Assembly (NCBI GenBank): GCA_938002965.1
Contig: CALKZY010000007.1
Coordinates: forward strand, 61,539 to 125,538
Direction of reading: 5' to 3'
Source of the DNA: an uncultured Acidimicrobiales bacterium
GTDB taxonomy: Bacteria; Actinomycetota; Acidimicrobiia; Acidimicrobiales; SZUA-35
DNA length: 64,000 bases
The stretch's first letter is position 1, and each line of letters begins with the position of its first letter. Under the pieces are notes generated by a model. The model was not told the DNA's origin and made no database searches. It was given only the letters and a program-made list of their open reading frames with translations. The position numbers and the translations under genes were made by a program. Below are positions 1-12,000 of this stretch, in pieces.

Positions 1-3000
1 GACACCGGCACGACGATGGTGTTCACCATCAATGCCCAGTGTTCAGCCTTGGACGAGGCGGTCTGCCGCAACTCGACCATCACCTGGCCGGGCGACGGCG
101 GTGTCACCACGTACGACTATGCGTCGCATCCGGCCATCCAGTCGCTTACCTATGACGCTGGTGGTGACGAGTGGACGCTCGATCTCAACGACTCCGTTCG
201 CGCGGGTATCTCACTGCAGTTCACCATCAGGGCGACGGTTGACAATGGGGGAACGCCGGACGGCACCATCACAACATTTGATCCCACCCTTACCGCTGAC
301 AACACCGCCACAATCAACAACTCGGACACCGGTGAATGGAATGCAGTGGCCGAGCTGGCCATCGACAAGTACGGCCAGTTCGGGCCTGGCAACGATTTGA
401 TTCTTGACACTCCAGTCCGCTACTACCTGAACATTTGCGATCCCAGCTGGGTCCGAGACGAACCCGGCCACCTCTGGGTTGAGAACGTGACCTTGGTCGA
501 CACGCTTCCGGCCGACGTTGTCTACAACGACTCGTCCGCCGGGGGCGTCTACGACGTCGGTACCAATACGGTCACCTGGACGCTGCCCGGACCGATCGAG
601 ACCGAGGCGTGCGACGACACCGGCGTTGTCGATGACTGGGTGGAAGTCACCTACCCGTCAAGTTCCTTCGCGTTGACCACCAGCGTTCAGAATGACGCCA
701 CGGTCGAGGGAAACCCGCTCGGCGATGCGGCAACGTTGCTGACTGACAGCGACTCCGAAGCTCACAGCTTCGTCACCCCGTCATCGAGCGGTACGGCATC
801 CAAATACGCCAGCACACCCTTCTACGGCTCAACCGATATCACCTATGCCGGCGCCGCAGCCCACTACTACACCTACTTGAGAGCGGTCAGCAGCAGCACG
901 GCACCCTACTACTTCGTCATGGAAGATCAGATGCCGTGTCTTACGAACGACATCGATACCGGACCGTCGGCTCAATACCAGAGCTTGGCCCAAGGCTCAA
1001 CCTGTACGGACCCTGCCTTCCAGCCTGATCGCGCCGTCGAGTTGACCCTCTACACCAGCAACAAGATGGATGGCTTCGACACGGCTGCTGCTTCCGCCCT
1101 AACAGCCGTACCTGTTCGGTACACCACCGTTAGCGGTGCCACCGGTTCGGTTGACCTGCCTCAGTCCAGTTGGTCGAGCAGCTACCGCAGCTGGTTGATC
1201 GGCTGGGACGACTTTCTCGCTCAGTCAGGAATCTCCCCGACCGATCCAATCGCGTCGATCACATTCGACAGCCGCGACCTCGATCTTCGGGTCTCTCCAG
1301 GAGCCAGTAGCACCGTAGCTGTACTCGGCCTGTATGGAACCATCGCCGAGAGCACTGCCACCTACCCGATCGTTACCGCCGATCGCGTATGGAACACAGC
1401 CTACATCGACTTGTTCGAAGACAAGACTGCGGTCACCCCTTTGGACACGATCAGCGGCACTGATGAGGTACTGATCGAAGACCCCGAACCGAGCTTGTCC
1501 ATGTACAAGTACGACTCCGGTTCCAGTCCGAATAAGTACTTCTACTTCGGTTGGGATCTCAACGGCTCACCTCTCCAAGACGGCGAGCAGGTAGTGTTTA
1601 CCGACTTGTTGCCCGCCGGCTATTCCTACGCCGGGCTTCGCTACGTCGGCTACACCCTGATGGACCCGAACGATCCCGGTGATCTCTACGCCAGTTCGTG
1701 GTATTCGTACCGGTCATCGCCGACGAGTAGTTTTTATCAATACAACTACACCGGCATCGATTCTCTAGATGATGTGAGTCCTCTCAACTACATTGACGTT
1801 GAGATCCTCGACGACTACAACGGGACCGGTCGTGAGCTGGTTCGGGTCACCTACGACGAACCTCCTACCGGTTGGGAGTACGGCGGCATCGACCCATCGG
1901 GCGGGAGCCTGGCGTTCTTCGTGACCCCCGGCGATCTGAGCGTTCCCGGCACCAACACCGCCCAGATTTACCCGACTGACCCGATAACTCAGGTCAGCTT
2001 CGTTTGCTCCGGAAACCCATCGCTCGTCTCCGACCCGAACGACCTCGACGGCGACGGCGAAACGGCAGCTGACGATTTCTGCCAGGCCACTCGCACCATC
2101 CCCGGTGATACCGCTGCCCTGTACCTGGAAGCCGAGAAGTCGGTCCAGGGTGACGGCGATGCCGCCATGATGGGCTTCCCGGCCATCGGCCAGATTGACG
2201 AGGACGGCGGCACCGGAACCTTTGAGATCTCATTGGAGAACAATGGTGCAGCCAGCGCCGACAACATCGTCATCTACGACGTGTTGCCTCACGTTGGCGA
2301 CACGGCCATCCTCGAGTCGCTGAGCGGTGCCGCTCGGGGCTCGGAGTGGGAACCCACCTTCCTTGGAGTTGACGCCCTGACCGTACCTTCAGGCGTGCAG
2401 ATCGAGTACTCCGAGTCAACCACGCCCTGCACCAACGAGTTGGCCACTTCGGGCACCAACCCGTACCCAACGGGCTGTACCAACGACTGGTCAACCTCAC
2501 TGCCGGCCGGTGGAGCCGGCGACGTGAAGGCGTTGCGAATCTCGGTTGTCGACGACACCGGAGGACTGCTGGCCCTTGATCCCGGCGAAGCCATCAACAT
2601 CCGCTACGACGTGTCCTACCCGTCAGGCCTGTTGCCAGGCGATGTGGCCTGGAACTCCTTCGCCTACGCCGGCAACCGGGTGGACGATGGGTCGACCTTC
2701 CTCCCCACTGAGGTACCGAAGGTCGGCCTGGCCGTGCCCCAGGTAGACCTGAGCGTGGACAAGCGGGTGTATCCCAGCACCCTGCCTGTCGGCGACCCCG
2801 CTACCTACACCATCACCATCACCCATGACGGCGCTGTCACCGAAGCCGGAGCGTACACCCTGCCGGCCAGCACCGCCTACAACGTTTCGCTCCAGGACGA
2901 CTTCCTGGCTCAGGGACTCACGCTGGTCCCCGGGACGGCCGTCATCTACAACACCGAAACCGGGCTTCCCGGTGGCGCCAGCTTCGACGAGTCGACCGGC

Positions 3001-6000
3001 GTCATCACCATCGACGAGTTCGGTCCCAACGACGAGTACGAGTTGGAATATCAGGCCTACAGCGCCACCGCTCAATCGGTCACCAACACTGTCGAACTGA
3101 TGTCCACCGCCCCGGACGTGGACGACATCGACTCCACACCTGGTAACAGCGTCGGCACCGAGGACGACCAGGACCCGGCCACCGCCACCTGGGCAGTGGC
3201 CGACATGACCTTCACCAAACAGGTCGAAACCGCCCCCGGATCCGGTGTCTACATAGAAGCCGATGCCAGCGACAGCCTGGTTGGCGAATACGGACCGTAC
3301 GAGCCCATCAACTACCGGTTTGTCATCGAGAACACCGGCGGTCTGACCATTTCCAGCGTCGACCTGACCGATGACCTAACCGGGTTTGAATGCGACCAGT
3401 ACATCGGTTCCGTTTGGGCCGGCACGACCCGCACCATTGACTGCACCTGGCCCTACGGCTTCGCCCTGGGAACCCACACCAACACCGCCACTGTGACCGG
3501 CACCTCCTATGGCACGGAGTTCACCCTGACCGACACCGCAGATGTCGAGGTGACCCAGCAATTCGACCTGGCGCTCATCGTTGAGCCCGGTGCATCCCAG
3601 TCGGATCCCATTCTCGACACCGATACTCAGGTGTCGTTCGACGTGACCGTCCAGAACCAGGGCGAAGCCGACCCCACCGGTGCGGTAACCATCTCCAGCT
3701 ACATCCCCGCTGGATTGTTCCTGGACACCGCCGCCACCACGGCGGCCAACAGCGGCAACGCCGACTTCACTCTTCAAGGTGACGGCACCATCGACATCGC
3801 CAATCTGGTGTCCACAACCGGTAACACCTTCACCGTGGTGCTGACCACCGATGACCCGGCCACTACCGGAACCACCGAAACCTTCCGAGACACGACACTG
3901 ACGTCGGTCGTCTACGGCGCTGAAATCAGCTCTGACTCGGCACCGGCCACACTGTCGGACCGTGACTCCACTCCCGACACGTCCGACACCGACGTCATCT
4001 ACCTGGGTGAAGACAGCCACAACGACATCTCCCACTTCGGCACCGCCTACGACCAGCCCTCCGAAGACGAAGACGACCACGACCGAGAAGAAATCCCCGT
4101 GTTCTCGACCTTCGTTGACATCGGCGACTACGTGTGGTCCGACACCGACCGCGACGGCATCCAAGACCTGAGCGAAAGTGGCATCGAGGGCGTACTGGTC
4201 ACGCTTGATCCCAACACACCGGGTGACCCCGGTGACGATCTGACCACGTTGACTCTGGCCGACGGCTCCTACCTGTTCGAAGATCAGGAAGCCGGAACCT
4301 ACACCGTTACCTTCACTCAGCCGGGCGGCTATTCGCTATCTCCGACCGGGGCCGGTTCCGATCCGGCGGTCGATTCCAACGGGCTGACCACGACGGTCAC
4401 CCTGGCCGCCGGTGAACAGGACCTCGACATCGACCTCGGTCTCTTCCCGTCCGCCGCTCTTGGCGACCTCGTGTGGGACGACCTTGACGGCGACGGCATT
4501 CAGGACCTGGGCGAGCCCGGAATCGACGGTGTCACCGTAACCCTCGATCCCAACACCCCCGGCGACCCCAGCGATGATCTAACGGATGTCACCAGTGGTG
4601 GCGGACTCTACAGCTTCACCGACCTGCCGGTCGGCGACTACACCGTCACGTTCACCCAGCCGACGGGCACCGAACTGTCACCCACGACCGCCGGCTCCGA
4701 CCCGGCGGCCGATTCCAACGGCCTGGTCACCTCCGTCACCCTGGCCGGCGGCGACAACAACGACACCATTGACCTTGGCGTCTACACCCCGGTGTCGATC
4801 GGCGACTACGTGTGGGCCGACCTTAATGAGGACGGCATTCAGGATGTCAGTGAAGCCGGTGTCGAAAATGTGACGGTGACGCTTGATCCGGGTACGCCCG
4901 GCGACCCGTCCGACGACCTCACAGACGTGACCGATGCCGATGGTTTGTATTCGTTTACCGACCTGGCTCCCGGCACATACACCGTGACCTTCACCCAGCC
5001 CCCGTCAACTGCTGTTTCCCCAGCCGGAGCAGGTAGTGACCCGGCCCTCGACTCCAACGGCCTTACCACCACGGTGACCCTGGAATCGGGTGACAACGAC
5101 GACACCATTGATCTTGGTTTGATACCGCTGGCCGGAGTCGGAGACTTCGTTTGGGACGACTTGAACGCCAATGGCATTCAAGACGTCGGCGAACCCGGAA
5201 TCGAGAACGTCGTTGTGACGCTCGACCCCGGCACACCGCTCGACCCGTCCGACGACCTTACCGACACCACCGACGTCGACGGCGCCTACTCGTTCGACGA
5301 TCTGCCATCGGGAACCTACTCGTTGGCCTTCACGCAACCGGCCGGCACCGAGCTGTCGCCGACGACGGCCGGTTCCGATCCGGCCGTTGACTCCAACGGT
5401 CTCACTGCGTCGGTCACGCTGGCGGCAGGTGAGTACGACGAGACCATTGATCTTGGCCTGTACACATTGGCGTCAATAGGCGACTACGTCTGGCTGGACG
5501 CCAACCTGGACGGCATCCAGGACACCGATGAAATCGGTGTTGAGAACGTGACGGTGACGCTTGATCCGGGTACGCCACTCGACCCGTCTGATGATCTAAC
5601 CGAGGCGACCGGTGCCGACGGTTTGTATTCGTTCACTGACTTGGAGCCCGGAGATTACACGGTGACCTTCAGTCAACCGGGCGGCTACTTGCTGTCGCCG
5701 GCTGATGTCGGTCTCGACCCGGCGGTTGACTCGAACGGTTTGGCCACGACGGTCACCTTGGAGTCCGGTGAGAATAACGACACGATCGACCTCGGCCTCT
5801 ACCAGGCCGCCACCATTGGTGACCTGATTTGGGACGACTTGAACGGTGATGGTGTTCAAGACGTCGGCGAGCCCGGCATTGCCGGAGTGACTGTCACACT
5901 GGACCCCGGAACACCACTGGACCCGTCTGATGATGTCACTGATGACACCGATGCCGATGGTCTGTATTCGTTCACTGATCTGGAGCCCGGTGAGTACACG

Positions 6001-9000
6001 GTGACATTCAGCCAGCCGACCGGTACCGAGTTGTCGCCGACGGCGGCCGGTTCCGATCCTGCTGTTGACTCCAACGGTTTGACCACCACCGTTACCGTGG
6101 CGTCGGGTGAGAACAACGACACCATTGACCTAGGTGTGTACACGCTGGCGTCGCTCGGCGATTTCGTGTGGGATGACTTGGACGGTGATGGTGTTCAAGA
6201 TGTTGGTGAGCCTGGCATTGAGAACGTGACGGTGACGCTTGATCCCGGTACGCCTGGTGATCCGTCCGACGATGTGACCGACCTGACCGATGCCGATGGT
6301 CTGTACGGGTTCACTGATTTGGAGCCCGGCGACTACACCGTCACCTTTAGTCAGCCGTCCGGCAGCACACTGTCACCTGAGTTGGCCGGTTCCGACCCTG
6401 CTGTTGATTCGGACGGTTTGGCCACCACGGTGACGTTGGAGTCCGGTGAGAACAACGACACGATCGATCTTGGCGTCTACAAGCCGATTACCATTGGTGA
6501 TCTGGTGTGGGATGACTTGGACGGTGATGGCGTTCAAGATGTTGGTGAGCCCGGCATCGAGAACGTGACGGTCACGCTTGACCCTGGAACTCCGCTGGAT
6601 CCGTCTGATGACGTTACTGATGTGACCGATGCCGATGGTTTGTATTCGTTCACTGATTTGGAGCCCGGCGACTACACGGTGACGTTCACTCAGCCGACCG
6701 GTACCGAGTTGTCGCCGACGGCGGCCGGTTCCGATCCTGCTGTTGACTCCAACGGTTTGACCACCACCGTCACCCTCGCCTCGGGCGAATCCGACGAGAC
6801 CATCGACCTCGGTGTGTACACGCTGGCGTCGCTCGGTGATTTCGTTTGGGACGACTTGAACGGTGACGGTGTTCAAGATGTTGGTGAGCCCGGCATCGAG
6901 AACGTGACGGTCACGCTTGACCCTGGAACTCCGCTGGATCCGTCTGATGATGTTACTGATGTGACTGATGCCGATGGTTTGTATGGGTTCACTGATTTGG
7001 AGCCCGGTGAGTACACGGTGACGTTCACCCAGCCATCGGGCATGGACCTGTCGCCGACGACGGTCGGTCTCGACCCTGCTGTTGATTCGGACGGTTTGGC
7101 CACCACGGTGACGTTGGAGTCCGGTGAGAACAACGACACGATCGATCTTGGCGTCTACACGCCGGTCACCATTGGTGATCTGGTGTGGGACGACTTGAAC
7201 GGCGATGGTGTGCAAGATGTTGGTGAGCCCGGCATCGAGAACGTGACGGTCACGCTTGATCCGGGTACGCCTGGTGATCCGTCCGACGACCTCACCGACA
7301 CAACAGACGTTGACGGCGCCTACGAGTTCACCGGGCTGGCCCCCGGTGACTACACCGTCACCTTCAGTCAGCCGGCAGGGACAACACTCTCGCCGACTGA
7401 AGCGGCAGGGGACACGGCTGTTGACTCCAACGGTTTGACCACCACGGTCACCCTGGCCTCGGGCGAATCCGACGACACCATCGACCTCGGTGTCTACACC
7501 TCGGCGTCAGTCGGTGACTACGTTTGGGCCGATGTCAACGAAGACGGTATCCAAGACGGTAGTGAGTCCGGCCTCGAAGGGGTAACGGTAACCCTTGACC
7601 CGGGCACGCCACTCGACCCGAGCGACGACCTGACCGACGTCACCGACGCCTCCGGTTTCTACCAGTTCACAGACCTGGTGCCCGGAGACTACACGGTTAC
7701 CTTTACCCAACCGGCTAGCACCTCACTGTCGCCGGTAGGGGCAACAACGGCCGATCTGGACTCCAACGGTTTGACGACCACCGTAAATCTGGAGTCGGGT
7801 GAGTATGACGACACCATCGACCTTGGCATCATCGAACTGGTCGGCCTGGGCGACCTTGTGTGGGACGACCTGAACGGTGACGGCATCCAAGATGTCGGAG
7901 AACCCGGCATCGAAAACGTGACCGTCACCTTGGACCCCGGCACACCGCTGGACCCGTCCGATGACCTGACCGACACCACCGACGTCGACGGTCTGTACGA
8001 GTTCGCCGACCTCGACCCCGGCGTCTACACCGTGACCTTCACCCCGCCAATCGGCATGGAAGTTTCACCGACCACGGCCGGTTCGGACCCGGCAGCCGAC
8101 TCGAACGGGTTGAGCACAACGGTGACGCTGTCATCGGGTGAGAACGATCCAACAATCGATCTTGGTCTCTACACCCCGGTCACCATCGGTGACTACGTGT
8201 GGGACGATCTCAACGGTGACGGAATCCAGAACGTCGGCGAACCCGGCATCGACGGTGTCACGGTCACCCTCGACCCCGGAACCCCGGCGGATCCGTCCGA
8301 CGACCTCACCGACATCACGGCAGCCGGTGGAGCGTACTCGTTCACCGATCTCGCCCCCGGCACCTACACGGTGACCTTCACTCCACCTGTTGGCACGGTG
8401 CTGTCGCCGACCACGGCCGGGTCCGACCCCGCTGCCGATTCCAACGGTTTGGCCACCACGATCACCCTCGATTCCGGGCAATCGGACGACACCATCGACC
8501 TTGGCGTCTACGCCCCGGCCACCGTCGGTGACTTCGTGTGGGACGACCTGGACGGCGATGGCATTCAAGACATTGGCGAGACCGGCGTGGAGAACGTGAC
8601 CGTGACCCTCGATCCGGGAACCCCCGGTGATCCGGGTGACGACATCACCGACGTGACCGACGCCGACGGCGGCTACGAGTTCGCCGGATTGGCCCCCGGT
8701 GACTACACCGTGACCTTCACCCAGCCGGCAGGGTCGACGCTTTCGCCCACCGCCGCCACCACGGCAGATGCCGACAGCAACGAACTGGCCACCACGGTCA
8801 CCCTGGCCTCCGGCGACGTCGACGACACGATCGACCTTGGTGTTTACACCTCGGCCGCCATCACCGGCCAGGTCTGGATTGACGCTCCGGTAGCCGGCGC
8901 CGTCGACGGCGAACAGGCACTCGGTGAATCAGCGGTTCCCCTGGTCGATGTGACCCTCGACCCGGGAACCCCCGGCGACCCAAGCGACGACGTCACCGTT

Positions 9001-12000
9001 CAAACCGACGGCAGCGGAGCGTTCACCTTCAGCGATCTGCCGCCCGGTGACTACACCGTCACGTTCACCCAACCCGACGGGTACGCCGTCACCATCGAAG
9101 ACCCCAGCGTGGACTCGACTGTGAACAACGATGGCCTTGTCACCACGGTCACCCTTGAGTCCGGAACCGACATTGCCGACATCGACCTCGGCCTCATCGA
9201 GCTGTCGTCGCTGGCTGGAACCGTCTACCACGACCAGGACCTCAGCGGCGACCTCGGCGTCGAAACCGGGATCGAAGGCGCAACCCTCACCCTGACCGGC
9301 ACGGACGTAACCGGCGCATCGGTGACGACCACAGCCGAAACCCTGGCTGACGGCACGTACCTGTTTGACAACGTCGTCCCCGGTGTATACACCGTCACCG
9401 AAACGCAGCCGACCGGTTGGTACGACTCGGAGACCACCGTTGGTTCCGAGGGCGGAACGGCGGCCACCGATGAAGTCAGCGCCGTCACCCTGCCGGCGGG
9501 CACCGACGCCACCGGCTACGACTTCGGTGAAGTTCAACCGTCGTCAATCGCCGGCACCGTCTTCGTCGACGCCAACATCAACGGCACCGACGACGGTGAG
9601 GTCCCCATCCAGGGCGTAACGATCACGCTGACCGGAACCGACAACCTCGGACAGTCCGTGAGCGACACCGCAACCACCGGACCGGACGGCAACTACATCT
9701 TCAGCGACCTGCCACCGGGCGATTACACCGTCACCGAGACTCAGCCCACGCTGTGGATCGACGGCCTTGCCACCTCCACCGGAAGCGAAGGCGGAACGTT
9801 CGGCTCAAGCGAAATCGCCGACATCGCGCTGGGATCCGGGGTAGACGCCACCGGCTACGACTTCGGCGAGCTGACTCCCACGTCGGAACTCACGCTGACC
9901 AAGACGGCGGCCCCCGACCCCTCGTTTGCCGGTGACCTGATGACGTTCACCCTCTCGTGGAGCAACGACGGAAACATTGACGTCACCGGATCGACGCTGA
10001 CCGAAACAGTCCCGGCCGGCTCTACCTTTGTTTCCTCGGCTGACGCCTGGAGCTGTACCGACGGAGACCCGTCTGGAACCACCTGTACCCTCGGCGTCGC
10101 CGACATGGCACCCGGTGATACCGGCACGGCCACGTTCACGGTCCGAATCGACGATCCGCTGCCCACCGGCAGCCAGGTCAGCCTGCCAAACACGGCTGTT
10201 ATCAACGGCGAAGCTCAGGACCCCAACGGAGCCTTCCCAGTCGGAGCATCCGCCTCGGCCGAGCCCGTCGTACAATCCACCCAGATACGTGGCGTTGTCT
10301 ACCACCAGACCCCTGACGGCGACATTGTCCTCGGAGGCGGAACGGTTTCGCTTCTCGATGCGGCCGGTGACCCGGTACTCGACCCCGCGACAGGTGAGCC
10401 CTGGACGGTCGAAGTTGGGGCTGACGGCACCTACCTGTTCGACGGGCTCGCCCCGACTGACTACACCGTGGTGGAATCCACCCCCAGTGGCTACGGCGAC
10501 GCCGACGGGCACGCCCCGTCGGTCACCCTCAGTCCGGCTATCGGTGCTCCCGCCACCCAGGACTTCTGGCACACAACATCGTCCATCACCGGCACGGTTT
10601 ACGTCGACGAAGACCTCGACGGCGACCTCACCTCGGGTGAGCAGCCCCTGGCCGGCGTAACCGTCACCCTGACCGGCACCGACATAAACGGTGACCCGGT
10701 GGAGATGTCAACCACCACCAACTCCGACGGCGTGTACATCTTCGACGGCCTGCTGGCCGGTACGTATGTGGTAACCGAGGCTCAGCCGAGTCTGTGGGCC
10801 AACGGATCAACCGACGCCGGCGACAGCGGCGGTGTCACCACCGGCGACGACGACGTTGTTGACGCCATCATCCTGGCTGCCGGCTCCGACGCCGTCGGAT
10901 ACGACTTCGGGGAAGTCGGAGTACCCGTGGGCGGAACCGTATTCTTCGACGGTTCCGGGAACCCGATCGCCGGCGTCGACGTGACCCTGAGCGGCACTGA
11001 CGTGTTTGGCAACCCGGTTGAGCTGACCGCTACAACGGGCACGGACGGCACATACCAGTTCGACAACATCCCGCCGGGAGACTACACGTTGACTGAAACC
11101 CAGCCGGGTGCCTATGCATCAGGCTCGGTTGCGGCCACCAACGAAATCCCGATTTCGGTTAGTGGCACGCCACTTCTTGACAACGACTTCTCCGAAGACG
11201 GCGCAGTCATCGCCGGTCGGGTAAGCGAGTCGGTGGATGGAACCGGTGACCCGTCGACCGTGGATCCCGGTATCGCCGGTGTGACGGTCACCCTGACCGG
11301 CACTGACGTCGACGGCAACACGGTGGAGCGCACAACCACCACTGACGCCGACGGCAACTATCGGTTCGCCGATCTACCGGCCGGAACCTACACGGTCACC
11401 GAGACCCAGCCTGACGAGTACAGCAACGTGGCCACCATCGCCGGTAGCAACGGTGGAACGACCTCCGGCAACGACGACGTCATTACCGAAATCGTCATTG
11501 GTCCCGGTGAGAACGCCACCGGCTACGACTTCAACGAAGCCATCTCGGCAATCTCCGGTGTTGTGAACATCGAAGGCACCGATACTCCGTTGGCTGGAGT
11601 CGAAGTAACCCTCTACGACGAAAACGGCGATGTCGTGGCAACCACGGTCACCGATGAGAACGGCGTGTACGTCTTTCCCGACGTGCTGGCCGGAACCTAC
11701 GACGTCGTTCAAACCCAGCCTGACGAGTACGGATCGGTGTCGGAGAACACCCTCCGAGTCGAGCACGGCACCACGGGAACGTCCGATGTCGACTTCGTCG
11801 AGAAGGCAGGTGTCATCGAAGGTGTCGTAACCGTCGACGGTGTTTGCCCACCGGCTGACGCCGGCACGGCCTCACTGTGTGTTGGTGGAACCATCTCCGG
11901 TGTCACCATCACGTTGACCGGGACCGACGTCAACGGCAACCGGATCGAGGTCACCACGGTGACCGACGAACTTGGCCAGTACCGCTTCGTTGACCTTCCA

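Noticed and set aside
3376-4164. Long minus-strand ORF (262 aa) opposite the giant protein
   Set aside because: Antisense to a confident coding frame; composition mirrors high-GC codon bias and the acidic repeat protein, no domain recognised.
6373-7215. 280-aa minus-strand ORF within the repeats (with similar ones at 5005-5337, 5596-5859, 8131-8568)
   Set aside because: Internally repetitive only because the sense strand is repetitive; antisense shadow ORF.
4120-8859. Regular repeats as a possible CRISPR array
   Set aside because: Unit is 339 bp, fully coding in frame, with no short repeat/spacer structure.
9805-10572. 255-aa minus-strand ORF
   Set aside because: Antisense to the giant surface protein; no family motif.
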